DNA from: Isoetes taiwanensis
Taxonomy: Eukaryota > Streptophyta > Lycopodiopsida > Isoetales > Isoetaceae
Assembly: GCA_021234155.1 (NCBI GenBank)
Contig: JAJEKV010000013.1
Coordinates: 9,716,031-9,780,030, forward strand
Reading direction: 5' to 3'
Length of the DNA stretch: 64,000 nucleotides
Below are positions 34,055-46,599 of the stretch, piece after piece. Both the position numbers and the translations under genes were made by a program. Position 1 is the stretch's first letter, and each line of letters starts with the position of its first letter. The notes beneath the pieces are model-generated. The model did not search any database. It was not told where the DNA came from and saw only the letters and a program-made list of their open reading frames with translations.

Positions 34055-34499
34055 AACCAACACATAACTACCATTGACATTAATTAACACAACCATTGGG
34101 TCCAATACATTTAAATTAAAATCCCCTTTGAACCCCTTTGGTTTGGGTGCATATTCACGCGGGGGGTGGCGTGAGGGGCGAGAGCCCTCATAATTGTATT
34201 TTGCACGCACAAAATCAACACCATATAGTATTCCGCTTGAAATCTTATAGTATTTTGCGAATCTTGTTATACAGTATAGCAAATTTTGTACTTGCATACC
34301 CCACAAACGAGGAACTTTACGTATGGTGTAGATTAAGGAATAAGGGGTGAATATGCCTATCCAATGACTCTGAATGTTGCGAAGTCACCCCCCGTGTGAA
34401 TATGCACCCAAACCAAAGGGGGTTCAAGGGGGATTTTAATTTAAATGTATTGGACCCAATGGTTGTGTTAATTAATGTCAATGGTAGTTATGTGTTGGT
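34055..34499. mobile_element. Long inverted repeat (about 115-bp arms, 215-bp spacer), foldback or MITE-like
   Basis: The left arm 34055-34169 reads ACCAACACATAACTACCATT through TTTGGGTGCATATTCACGCG. The right arm 34385-34499 is its reverse complement with only a handful of differences. Both arms encode the same string in opposite directions. The outer left side carries an extra partial copy (CACATAACAACCATTGACAT). No target duplication was settled. Confidence 0.8.
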
Positions 34500-37400
34500 C
34501 ACACGATTTGGAAGTGAAATGCGTAGAAAATTGGTCTTTTATATGATGCAAACATTAATGAAGTGCAACTGTGAGACAATGGTAGTGGCACTGGGTTACA
34601 AATGTCATATTTCAACTGATTGTATAACTGTAAGTGTCATGGAATCATAAGAAATGGTGGATGTAATGGGTACTCACCATGATGGTAATTGAAGTGTGGA
34701 TGCATGAAATGTGTTGTTATTGTTGCTGCTACATGCAAGCATTATGCTGGAGATGATCTTTTAATGCAAATCATGTGATGTGGGGTCTATGTATGCATGT
34801 GTATCTGTACATGCTTCCAATATTCGTAGAGTTGTGTGTTTTCTGCAAATCTTTGCCTTAGTCAATAGCTTGGGAAGCCTTTTGTTCAGTCCATGGCTTT
34901 ATTTTGTTATTGGAGGTCGTGGGAAGGTATGCCAGTGGAAACGACAACGACCAATAAAGATTAGACCAATGCATATTTAGTACCTCTACTATCTCTAAAC
35001 TACTTTCAGATTGAATCTGTGCTAGCTCCCCTCCAGCTTTAACATCGCGCAAGACTGTTTTTCAGTTTGTGATCACTAATAACCTCAATTTCAGCTATAA
35101 ATGTAGCACTCACAAGCTGATGACCTAATAATCTTAATTTTACGTGACTATATTGAAACTTTCCTAAGGTCCTTTCCACGGAACAGAATTTTATCACACA
35201 TGTAAGAGGATCCCAAAGTAATTATTTTGTCACCTTGTTTCAGGCTTATAACAAAGTCTGTTGTTGATACTTACCAAGCCAGAGAACATTGTTTTTCACC
35301 CGATTTTCAGGTTTCTCCAAAGTACTGGTTTAAATTAACTTTGTACTTGTAAGTGGTAGCAAAAATATTGGACCCTCTTTCAAAACACGTCCAGCATCTT
35401 CTTTGATTCTAGGCTTTCAAGCAAAAGCATTGCCACTGGAGAGAAAAAGAAAATAGAACCAATTACTAAACTTGGCCTGCTTATTACAGAAATAACATAA
35501 TGAAAAATGTGATTGAATCATCTGTTGCCTTCTTATCGTGGAAGCAGAGATTTTTGATCAAGTGATTTGAAAGGAGATTCAAAGCAGCCAAATGCATGCC
35601 TGCGACTATTATTGTTGGATTAAACTTACATGAAAGACACAAATCAGAACAAAAATAACCATTTTTCCAGAACATTTAGATATCTTTAAAGCCATATGGA
35701 TGGGTGTACATATAATAATGGACTGTTACAACAAACCCTAACCTGCAGCACATGACCTTTAGAAGACGTGCTTTAAGACTCCCTCTACTTGCAGCTAAAA
35801 CGACTCCTACCACTCATATTGATGGAGTTATTGCAGACCCTGCTTTGACAATGAATGGCACAACACAAAGCTCTGCAATCGATTTGGCACATATGAAGGA
35901 TGCAAATTTGGTGACAGATGCCATTTTGGATATGGAAGATTAAATGATCCTTCAAGCAAGCACTTAACCAGCCAGTTTGCCTCAGGAACACATGCAAATG
36001 GCTCTACGTAATAAGATCAATATACTATGAAGAGCCTACATTCCAGGAGTGCCTGCAGCAGCAACATTTGGCAATGCTTCCATTTACAGGATGAGCATAG
36101 ATTTGCAGACCATAGCTTTAGAATAGACGTAGATGTATTTAAACAGCATGTAATTGAGAAGCTTAATTATTGCCAGCTCGTAAGAAATGCATATCACCTT
36201 GGTAGCTTCAAACATGCTTGATGACTGCATTTCTTGTTGATAGCTTGCAAGATATGCATGCCACCTCAACGCCATCCATGATTCGGGTTTATAGCTTCAA
36301 GCATGTTTGACAACTAAATGTTGCACTCAAATCAGGCCATCATTTCTGAATCTTTTGCTTTTCCTAAACCAAATTCAAGTAAGAAACAACACATTTTGGT
36401 ATGATGACAATGACAACTTTCTCAATATAATGACAATGACAACTTAAACATGAAGATATTCTTACTGCATTTATTCTTCTCCAGTAACAATGCGTATGCT
36501 AACCTTTGGGTAAAATTCATCAACGGCATGCAACAGAACTGAAAAGCCCTATATTCTAATAGATACACTTAAAGTCAACTGCACAGTAGCCCAAAAGTCA
36601 AAAATGTGCTCTGACTGCACATTGTCTATGGACTCCAGAAAACTTCGTTGCCGAAATAATAGAAGGGATCCATTCTCATAATGATGGATATGATCAATAA
36701 TCGCAGATTCTTGGATATATTTAACAGCAAAACATAGACATAAAAAGAACAATAAGTAGAACCTCCAGAGAGCACCCATTGAAACAATCGATTGCTAATC
36801 AACTTACTATTCAAGGACGGATCTTGCAGTTGCAGTCAAGAAAATTGTGAAATCACAATTTAGAACGTCTCTCCCATAGACTGCATAAGATTTGAATACA
36901 AAGCACGATAAGACATAGCAACAAAGAAGAACTATTTATCTCAAGCATACCTTTTGTGATGGAGCATGAGCAAGCAAGAACCCAAATTTCTAATTGATCT
37001 TTTCTTATAAATTGCTCTTTTCCTGATAGTTCATCAACTACCTCTTTGGTTCTATAGAAAGGATGAATATGAAACGAACAATGAGGAAAGCAGCATATAC
37101 TACCTGCAGATTAAAATAGTAGGGGTCAGTAATATTATCATCTCATTTACCAATCAAATCAAAATAAACACATGGCAATGAGACCCTTTTGACAATGGAC
37201 ATTGCAACTGCATTTCTTGTAGGATGTATTCCAGGACGGATTCAAATCTCAAACTAAGATACATAATGCACCCAGACCTGATGCATAGGATGTCTAAGAA
37301 ATCAACAAAAATGACGCACTTGAAAAGAATGGATTAAGTGGAATCAACATAAAAGAACTCATCAAAAAAGCTCAGTTGCAAAGATGTGGTACAACACGAT

Positions 37401-38058
37401 AAAAAAGTAAAAGCCGTATAGGCACTAAAAATAATAGAATCAAATGCAAGTGCATTAATAGATTGTAATGCAATTGGCCAAGGCGTATTTCTAAGTAGAA
37501 CAAACAAAGAACTAATATAGATCAAATGCAGATGGACAATTAAGAAACTATTAGCCTATCAGATAGCCAAATACTAACGGAAAGAATTCAAACGAATCAA
37601 AAGAATTGTTCAGCTCGTTAATGCTGTTACCTTCCAAGATCATATCCATTCTCATCATAATGAACCAGCATAATTAGTGCTTTCTGCAGCATAATTTAGC
37701 ATGTCATTACATAATTTAATGTCCCAAAGCATGTAACCAAATAGATAGACAAATATGACAACATCTTTATTACAATTTTACGTTTAGCAAAAGCATTATC
37801 AAAAGAATCGTGTGTATTGAAAAAGCTGGGTTCTAGCAAGGATTATCCCATAGTAGAAATGGTGCAACATAAAGTACCTAAGTAAAATATTACATGTCCT
37901 TGTTACTCTTAGTTTGAGCTACATAGCATGCATCAAAATGCGACAAAGAAAAACAATGGAATTATCTAAAGAAAAGAAATTAATCTCACCAGCATGCATC
38001 AAACGTAGAAGTCGGAACGAAGACAAAAAAAAAAGATTACTCATAAAAATCCGTTCCT
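34500..38058. other. No gene recognised
   Basis: AT-rich, with only short, compositionally biased open frames. An imperfect repeat of TAGCTTCAA.CATG.TTGA lies at about 36,202 and 36,293. Before the inversion this sequence would have followed the copia 3' LTR. Confidence 0.4.
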
Positions 38059-38063
38059 ATTGT
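38059..38063 (-). repeat. Target-site duplication ACAAT, right (now inverted)
   Basis: Plus-strand ATTGT is ACAAT on the minus strand, immediately after the LTR end GATTGTTTCA. It matches 23282-23286. Confidence 0.85.
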
Positions 38064-38249
38064 TGAAACAATCTTGATCAGAAAGGAACACAAGCAAATG
38101 CAAAGAATAAGGTGCCCATCCCGTGGGTTCTCCTTCATATTTATGGTATGTACAGCGAATAATACAAGCAATTAATGCCCACTCTTTCTGTTACATTAAT
38201 TGCTTCAGGTGCAACGATTAGAAGCAGAATCTTAGCCATCATTTCAACA
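38064..38249 (-). repeat. Copia 3' LTR, 186 bp
   Basis: It has the same length as the 5' LTR and one base difference. It is preceded on the minus strand by a short purine-rich GAACGGGGGTG, the likely polypurine tract (38,250-38,261). Confidence 0.9.
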
Positions 38250-38263
38250 CACCCCCGTTCTGC

Positions 38264-39055
38264 TTATAATGTTGAGCTTATACCAAGTGAGCTTCTATGC
38301 CACATGAATTTGTCTTTGCACAGTGGCTTGGTTAGAAGATCAGCGGGCATCTCTTCAGTTGGAAGGTATTCCATCTGTATAGATCGATCCAGCACTTTGT
38401 CCCTGGTAAAATGGTGATGAATTGAAATGTGCTTGGATCTTCTATGATGAATTGGGTTCTCAGTCAAGGCTATGCTACTTTTGTTATCATTGAAAACAAT
38501 AGTAGGCTCCTTTTGAACATACCCAATTTCTCCCAGAAACTGTCGTAGCCAAATGGTTTCTCTCACAGCTGCAGATGTGGCCATATATTCAGCCTCGCAG
38601 GAGGATAATGCTACTGATGTCTGCTTGGAACTTGTCCAAGTGATTGCTGCTCCATGTAACATGATGGAAAACCCCGTTGTTGACCTCCTGGTATCTTGAT
38701 CTCCAGCCCAATCAGCATCAACAAATGACACTAATCTCACCATTGGATCATTTGAGTCTGGTCCGTACCTGAGGCCCATATTGGATGTGCCTTGTAAATA
38801 TCGAATGATCCTTTTTACTGCTTTCCAGTGCTGCAATCCTGGGTTTTGCATGAACCTGCTTGCTGCTCCTACAGCCTGTGCAATATCAGGCCTAGTACTT
38901 ACCATGATATGCATAAGGCACCCTACAGCATTTCTATATGGAATGCTATTCATCTGAATCTTCTCCTCATTAGATTGGGGTTCCATCTCCTTGCTCAATT
39001 TTATGTTTATTGCAGCAGGAGTATCCTTAGGTATACTCATCTCAGTTTTGTTCAC
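38264..39055 (-). pseudogene. Copia pol C-terminus and RNase H, open but detached
   Basis: A 263-codon open frame with PYRNAVGCLMHIMVSTRPDI, FVDADWAGDQDTRRSTTGF, SCEAEYMATSAAVRETIWLR, NDNKSSIALTENP and HHFTRDKVLDR, ending in LTKPLCKDKF. The RNase H acidic residues (D of FVDADW, E of CEAEYMA, D of FNDNK) are present. RNase H removes the RNA template during cDNA synthesis. The domain has no promoter or gag in its present place. Confidence 0.9.
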
Positions 39056-39056
39056 C
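39055..39056. other. Right inversion breakpoint
   Basis: To the left is copia pol (minus strand). To the right is an intron that ends at TATGCTTTGCAG and leads into an ARF exon on the plus strand. Confidence 0.75.
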
Positions 39057-39109
39057 TTATTGTGGTGTTGTTATATTTAACTGCTTGTTCTTGAATTTAT
39101 GCTTTGCAG

Positions 39110-39545
39110 GTTGAATTACGTGATGCCATTCTTCTTGTTTTTGCAAATAAGCAAGATCTGCCTAATGCAATGAGTGTTGATGAAATAACAGACAAACTAG
39201 AACTGCATTCTTTGCGTCAACATGAATGGTAAGTACTAGTGTGCCAATATGTTAATCAATATTTAAAATTTTTCCACTTTTATATCCCCCTTGTGCATTA
39301 TTAAGTTCTGTCTTGTTCGCATTGCTGATCAAGATAACAATCAGTTTGATGTTCTCTTGTTTAGTTCCTTTTGAGTTATCTGAAACTTCTTGTCGTTTGC
39401 CATCTAGAATTTGAAACGCATTGTTCTAGTACAAGTTGTAAGTGACCAAGTTTCATTTAGAAGTGACGATCTTCCGTAATTTCTTTAGGTATATTCAAAG
39501 TACTTGTGCATCTTCTGGTGATATCAAACAATGTTGCAAAGAAGG
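39110..39545 (+). pseudogene. ARF-family small GTPase, two later exons
   Basis: Exon 39110-39228 (acceptor TTTGCAG, donor G|GTAAGT) encodes [20 protein letters not shown] and [20 protein letters not shown]. It carries the NKQD guanine-specificity motif. Exon 39489-39545 continues YIQSTCASSGD in phase (TG|G codon split), where TCASSGD is the last nucleotide-binding loop. It then diverges (IKQCCKEG) instead of giving the expected GLYEGLDWL C-terminus. The exons with switch I, switch II and DVGGQ are absent between here and the first exon. Probably a broken gene rather than a working GTPase. Confidence 0.8.
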
Positions 39546-39581
39546 TAACATTTCAAAAACTTTAAGAGTTTTTTATATTGA

Positions 39582-39612
39582 CTAGAAACGTGTGCCCGGC
39601 GATGCCGGACAT
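39582..39612 (-). mobile_element. Helitron 3' end, second copy
   Basis: ACTAGAAACGTGTGCCCGGC, then GATGCCGGACATTAGTC, matches 33004-33040 with one change in the hairpin. The following 200 bp share short blocks with the first copy (GGAATAGAAT, TAGATT.A). It lies directly after the last ARF exon. Confidence 0.6.
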
Positions 39613-42600
39613 TAGTCTTAGACGTGTGGAATGAGTAAACATAATAGGGTTTCTATGTGGATAAAGTTATAAAGGTAATTGTGTCCACGGAGTGAAGGGT
39701 TTATAGAGGTCAGGCATTAGTCATAACACGTGGAATGAATAGTAGTGAATGTGTAGGGTGGAATAGAATGCGTAGTTGATGGAGTACATAGATTATATGA
39801 AAGGTGGAAGATGTCTATTTACTTTCTCGGTTGATGATTCCTTCCAGAAGTTCAAGATTAAATCTTGTATGCTCCCTAATGAGCTCATTGCAAAAGACAA
39901 AGACAAAATTAAGTAAAAGATGGTATTATAATACTGCAATTTCTTTGTGATCACTTTAAGGTTGGCAATAGTACTTCGAAAATATGCTATAGAAATTATA
40001 TTCTTATGATTAATGAACTTGTTCATTTACAATCAAGAAAAATAACATTTAAGAATTGTCCTTGTGTTATAAATTATTTGGTCCCTAACACACGTTTCCA
40101 ATCTCTTAGGGATGTTTGTTATCTTTGCATCAATAGCAAACTTAAATTGAGAAGTGTGTTTATGTGCATGTGATATCAATTTGAATTGGATGGTGTGGCT
40201 AGTGCAAAAGGGATGAATCTGGTTTCACATCTTCTAGCTGGAAACATGCAAATTGGATAGGCTAGCAAAATGTGAATAAAGTATTGAAACGTAAAAACTA
40301 CACAAATCTTCAAATATCAAACATATTATATATAGAGGTGAATTATACTGAATATTGCAGTATATGCAAGAGTTGCACTAAAGAATATAAACTTCCATCA
40401 ATCACAATTTTAGATTCACAATTGCCTCTCAGACATAAATTGAATTTTAGACAGGATCTGCAACTGCAGCTCTAACCTCGATCTATGTCGTGATTAGCAC
40501 TTGGGCAACTCACAAAATTCTCTAGTAGTCATAAACAAACAAAAAACACATCAAGAAAATATTTGAAATGCAGAACAAATACCTCATGTGGCCCAAGTGA
40601 ATCTCTGATATGAAAGAGGGCAACACATTAGAGTAATGCATTATTCTCTGGCATGGAGAACGTAATCGGCTATAACCATGAAAGGGCCTAGCTATCTACA
40701 ATGACATCTTGAAATCTCTTATCCAGCCTTCTTAAAAAAAAATCCTACCTTTATATATATAGTGCAATTCAAATGAGAAGGTATTCATATGCTTACCTCA
40801 TTTGAATCTTTGTAAAGTTAGAGATTGATAGGCTTGCAGCAAATCATGGAAGTTAGTAGGAAAAACATCATAATATAAATAAGTTTGTTCAAGAAGTATC
40901 TTGAAGTGATCACATAGAAATAGACCAAGGGAATTGAACCGAGGGTACCAAGCATGACGTGCATCCAAAAAACTCACCAATATTTGTCTCTAACTGAAAA
41001 TAAACATTCTAGTAAAACCATAAGGTTGAAGAGAAAAACCATTATGGAATTTTAAAAGGATAGAGAAAACAAAAGAGAAATAGTGAGAAAAGATACCAAA
41101 ATCGATCTAGAAAATTGCATCAAAAGAGGCGTCATTGCTTCTAAGCCTGCACCTAAGGAAGAATGAAAATGAGAGAAATATCCATTTCAAATTTAGTGAC
41201 AGTGATAGAAACAACCAAAATGTACCTACCAAAATCTTGCTCCACAAAGCATTTCGCAATATTCATTATGCAGATGCAAATGATAGAAGATATTAGCACA
41301 AATCCAGCATAAAGACCTTATTGCTATGGATTAGCTTTCCCAAATAGCGGCTAAAAGAATATGGCTGCCATACACACTTGCAACCCAAAGAAAACTTTAA
41401 TGGCAGCAGGAAGGATATGGCTGCCACAAGCAAATGCTAGTGGCAACCAGTTCTTGATGCACACCCACTCAACTCTCCCATTGAGGGCTGCAAGAAATTC
41501 AAAAAAACCTAAAAAGGTCCAAAAAAAAGGAAGAGCGAACAAAGAATTTTTTGCATGAGACTCAAAAATGCTTATAGAATATTGATTATATTAAAGCATA
41601 TAAAACTCCATATTTTTTTTACCTCATAGTGGGGACACGGATATATCAGGACAGACAAAAAATAGAAAGAGTGGTATATGAGAGAGATCAACCGTTCTTC
41701 AATTATTTCGACATGAGCTCGAGAGCTACACAGAATAATGCAGCAACCTCAACTTCAGCTCATTGTTCTCATTTGTCAATGTTGTTGAATCTCACTGGAA
41801 TTGACAATGATGATTGTTCATATAAGGTTTTGCATCAAAATTTTAATTCTATTTGTCTACAAATATATAACCTGTAAGATTGTCAAGTGTACTGCATAGA
41901 TAATGATGGTGCTTCTGTTTGTACTACTTGTAGAGTTTGAATCTTGCGCTCAAGCTATGAAATGTAATGCATTTTCACTCCTTAGATCGAGCTGCCGACT
42001 GTCTGTTTGCAAGAATCCTAATACATGCACAAAACCATATTCAAGAATCATGTTGAATGAAGCATGCAGAAATACTGAGCTTTTGCCCTTTCTGGATCAA
42101 CCAGAGCTATCAGCGAGCTTATGCTTTGCAAAGAATTTCTTGTTTGCATCAAGTCCTTCTACGTCCACCTTGAAACTTGAGCTATCATCCATGGAATTAC
42201 TATAAAAATATTTCGCACAGTGACCTTTTTATGATGGATGCCAATTGCTATCTAATATCAAGATTCTTAACACTCTGAAGATTGTTTAATGCACCATCCA
42301 TGGCCAAACTTCTAAAATGATGCTGGTAACTTAGCTACGTTATGAATTTCTCCATGATCTTCTTCTCTCTCTTGATGTTCTCATTTTCATTTCAGATTTT
42401 GGATGATGTTTCCTTTTTCCCTTCCTCTTGTTTCAAATCATTTCCAGATTTGATATTTAAGATTCCACGATTCATATCCTGAACATTATCTTCTGGCCTT
42501 TTAGAGCTTTTGTGAGATAAAGTATCCATTCTAGAATGGGACTCGCAAGAAACCAACAAACCGCCCATATATGCTTATCAGCACTATCATTCAAGCCACT

Positions 42601-45240
42601 AATCTTAGGCTTGAAGAAATGAGTGGATGCATGCACATGGCCTATATCATGCATCTCCATATCTTCCCTTGTTGGATTTTCAACCTCAAACCTATTGATC
42701 TTTTCTATATCTATATCAATGTAAAGAGAAAACAAATCACATGCAACAGCTTCTTTATCTTCCTCCTTGCTACATAGGCAATGTCTCCATCTCTATCAAA
42801 AATGCGCATCTCAAGAATCTCTACATCAATATCAAAACTAAGAGGATCAAATCTGCATCATCACATTCATCATCTAGAGCGTTGGAAAAAAACTTTGGTC
42901 TAGAATGCAAGCTAATCCTAGACCAGCAACTTCAATCAAAAGTAGATTAGACAAAGCAAGTCGGAACTACTAACCACAACCACCGAGTAAGCATGATAGA
43001 CCTTTTTGCAAATGGATGAATCCGAAAGCACAAAAAAACTCACTATATTCTGATATGAAACATGTGTATTAAGAAACCCTTCCCAATCCTCTTGCTCCAT
43101 GGAAACACGCTTTCCTTCAAGTTTCTAATACTTTCATGTCCCTGGAAAAATGTTTGAAAAACATAATAAGAAGGGATCATTTGGAATATAGCAATAGAAA
43201 ACAACTTTTACCTGGAAAACAGCAAGAGGAAAAAGATCTGTTAAAAAAAAAAGTTTGATTGTAGACAAATGGAATGGGATTTGGTGTGAAGTTCTCTATG
43301 CACCTGAAAATAATAACATGAAGAAACTTAAAATATCTAGAATAAATAAGATATTGCAAACAACAAAGATTCAGTGAGAACATGGTTGCATGCAAAGGTT
43401 TTTTAGTATCAGACGTGTTAAGCTCAAATAATATGTCATTTAATTAGGAATTTGACTTAGTTAGCACAAAACAAATGTCCCACAATGCAGACTTACCTTA
43501 GCCCGTACGAAAAGATGCAAAGGCTGGATGATATTTCATTTGCAATACCCTTCGTAACTCCAAAATGGGGTGTGGAGGAGCTCCATCTAGTACCAGAGAA
43601 TAATTTGGCTAAACGTGTTTGCTTTGGAATTTTTCTGAAATGACATAGGATTCACGGGTAGGCCTTATGAAGCTATGGCTGCAGTGGATTTGGCCCTTTT
43701 TGGCCCTTCAGATCTGCCCTCAAATCCTATATTTCCAAGATATAATCAGCATTTGTCTATCTAATAAAATGGCTATGTAAAGATAACTCACAGAATGACG
43801 ACATTGTTTTCTTTACATGTAACCAAGCCCATGGATCCCAAGCCCACGAATCGTTACGGGGATCAGATCCCAATATCCAGTTTTGAATGGCATAACTATT
43901 TGATCCAGTCTTACTTTGTATGGCAAAGAGAGCTTCAGCTGCAATAGAAGATGCATCAACAACCAAATTTGAGAACGAAATGAAAATAAAGGCTTACCTT
44001 TCCAAAGCGCTTTATTCGTGCAATTTTTCCATTCCCCTCAGCTCCTTGTCACCACATCTCACAAAAATGGGATTCCCCTCAGCTCCTCATCACCATATCT
44101 CACAAAAGCGGGATTATCCTGCAGCAAATATATTTCCAAAATATAATCGACTTTCTTCTGCGCTACAAAAGCTTAGCACTAGAGTTGTCTCAGGGACCTG
44201 TCTGGGTTCATCAACCCGTATGGGTCCCTCAATCCCTTCTCCATATTAGGGACTAGTTCTTCATGATACTTATGAGATTTTCTCGAAGTTGTACCACCAT
44301 ATTCAATGGAAAAATAAGTTTGGCACAATCGCACCTTGAAATACACTCAATTCAATGGTTTCGATGATATGATATAATCTCATGACACTCAACATGGGAT
44401 ACAAATTTCAAGATAACATTAATTTTCTATGAAGTTAGCCTATAAATGCTACTCATTTTTCAAATTTCATGTGATTTCATAAAAATTTGATGTATCAATG
44501 AGCAAATCATAATTTCAATCCTTGAGAGACCCAGTCAGGTCCCTAAGGAATTTCTAAAAAATAGACATCCAGGAACCATTTCATGTATATGATATTTGGA
44601 ATAGAATATGAATGTGAAGATACTATTAATTTTTCAATGGAAATAGATACTAAGTACTACACGTCTTGCTAAATGGATTTCATTTTTTCAAAAAGTGGAG
44701 TAGTACTATGAATTTTCAAAATTTTGACCCTAGGGGGACCTAACTGGGTCCATAAAGGATTTCTGAACTTCAAAATTTAAGGAATTATTTCTCGAAACTT
44801 CTACCATAGATTTTTCTAATTCTTCTTGTGATAGACTTTTCATATCATGATTTACAAGATGGAAGAATTAGAATTCCTAGAAAAAATCATTTTTGCAAAA
44901 TAATGTGAGAAATGTTAAAGACTTTGAGAATAAACTTGACCCCTTTGCATTCGGCTCCACATTATGTTTGGTAATAGAAGCTTTCTATATTTTTCATAAA
45001 TTTTTCCTTATGTGTACACTCATGGAGGACAACATATTGTGAGTATGTAGACAAATTCCTATATCTTGGAGCTCTAACAGAATTTCAAAAAAAGTGTACG
45101 AATGAACCCATTTGGGTTCATCAAGGGAGTCTAGTGTTAGAAAGCTCGAAAATCTTCTGGATCTGGCTATGTCAGACCTCATTACCAGAGAAGAAAATGT
45201 AAAGTACTGTAGCTCAAAAACGCTCCCGCCCAGTATCAAG
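39613..45240. other. Anonymous AT-rich region; short repeats only
   Basis: No recognisable gene. Open frames at 41629-41877 and 41903-42205 (plus) are the longest, and neither shows a family motif. A 41-bp tandem duplication (ATTCCCCTCAGCTCCT...CATCTCACAAAA) lies at 44031-44112. A loose motif of the form GGACC..CTGGGT(C/T)C...AAGG recurs near 44195, 44527, 44728 and 45100. Confidence 0.4.
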
Positions 45241-45535
45241 AAAAATCTCCTACAAGGGGGAAAGGGAACGCCGTAGGCGTCTGCACATGCGGCATTCTGG
45301 GCACGCAACCCAACACCATCTCATTTTAATAAAGAAGATGTTCTCTGGGGTGTGATGCCTTTCTCTATAGTGATTTGGATCTGGGCAATAGATGGTACTT
45401 CTTTGTTTGGTGATGTTTTGGGTTGTTCTAGCCCATTGTATGGGTCTCATGTCCTATTGATCTCCGTGGACGTTAAAAAATCCATTCTATTCTATTCCAT
45501 TCCATTCCATTCCACTCCATTCCATTCTATTCTTT
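45241..45535 (+). mobile_element. LINE 3' end with pentanucleotide tail, plus strand
   Basis: The block ends GATCTCCGTGGACGTTAAAA followed by a run of TATTC/CATTC units (45,482-45,535). That is the same terminal architecture as the LINE at 5,551 and the pair at 53.9-54.2 kb. The sequence GTTTGGTGATG upstream is shared with the 54.1-kb copy. No coding part remains. Confidence 0.65.
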
Positions 45536-45949
45536 GTGCAAGAATGATGGCCAGATATGCAAATGTGCTATGTTATGTAGATACGTATGTTTAGTAATTT
45601 TTCTTGAATGAAAGGAAATTTTTCCTGTTGTGTGAACCACATTTATCCAGAATTGGATTGGATTGGGACTGATTGGAAACATAGGCGCAAAAAATAAAAA
45701 AGTTGAATTACGAATGCATTAGAATAGGAATGGACAACATATTTTCTTAAAGTCCCGTTTGCATAAGAAGTAGGAACTTTGCAAGAGTTTTAGATTAATC
45801 ATAATAATCAATTTCTACCACTGCTTTTTACTAAAATATGCATCAACTTCCAATATTCTAGCACATGCTCTTACAAAACAAAGACATTTGGCACTCAATT
45901 TAAAGGAACGAGGCAGCTATGCGGTGCTAGTTAGGCACAAAAAGGAATC

Positions 45950-45967
45950 TACCTTGATAAGATTTTT
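45950..45967. repeat. Target-site duplication of the L1 insertion, left
   Basis: TACCTTGATAAGATTTTT, identical to 46600-46617. Confidence 0.9.
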
Positions 45968-46599
45968 TTTTTTTTTTAAGAACGTGTTTTACTCCATATT
46001 ATACACTCAAAATATTACAAAGTACTTCCAGAAGTAAGAAATGTCCCTGAAGCATCAATCACTTTTAGATGATCACTCCATATTGGAATTTTAATACTAT
46101 CAGGCCAATTGGAGATCTGAAAGCAATTATACAACTTCTTACGAATTTCTTGAAGCACCACCTGAGAAGAAATACGCTTATCATAAAAGACCTTTCTTCG
46201 CCTTCGCTTCCATACACTCCATATTAGCCAAGACTCTGCCACGTGAAATGCAATCCTTTTAGAAGCAGTCCACTGATTTGGATAAATACCCAAAAGAAAG
46301 TGCTGACTATCCAAAGATACTCCAAAAAGAGAATGCAGCCAGGACCTAAGACTACTCACTCGCACACAAATATAGATGGTGCTCCAATGTTTCAATGCAC
46401 CGCCAAGATATTGGGCAAAGTGGGCTTACTCCCGGCTTAAAGCGATGAACCATCTTATTAACTCTTAAAGAGCGATGAATCACCTGCCAAAGTAGAACAT
46501 TTACCTTTGGAGGATTATATTTAGACCAAACAAGGTTCCAGATGGATTGCCATTGAGAAGGCAAAGTCTGTAAGTGCCATTTTCAAGGATTTATGCATG
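45968..46599 (-). mobile_element. L1-type LINE, 5'-truncated, with perfect target duplications
   Basis: On the minus strand 46564-46352 encodes a zf-RVT domain (WSKYNPPKVNVLLWQVIHRS, CPISWRCIETLEHHLYLC). 46395-46015 continues in another frame to the ORF2 end (AFHVAESWLIWSVWKRRRRK). The 3' poly(A) appears as the T-run from about 45,968. An 18-bp duplication flanks it. The insertion is a standard target-primed event of about 630 bp. Confidence 0.9.

Larger units (their letters stand above)
38064..39055 (-). mobile_element. Ty1/copia element, 3' half (RNase H and 3' LTR), inverted
   Basis: On the minus strand this holds the end of pol and the 3' LTR of the element whose 5' half is at 23287-27135. 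The reading frame at 39,055 begins at the codon expected right after the last codon at 27,135, so no copia sequence is lost at the junction. Confidence 0.9.

Noticed and set aside
38264-39055. A separate, independent copia insertion
   Set aside because: Its LTR matches the 23-kb LTR at all but one base, the target duplication ACAAT is the same, and the pol frame resumes exactly where the other half stops.
45482-45535. A satellite or centromeric array from the CATTC repeats
   Set aside because: The run is about 50 bp and directly follows a LINE terminus, so it is a tail.
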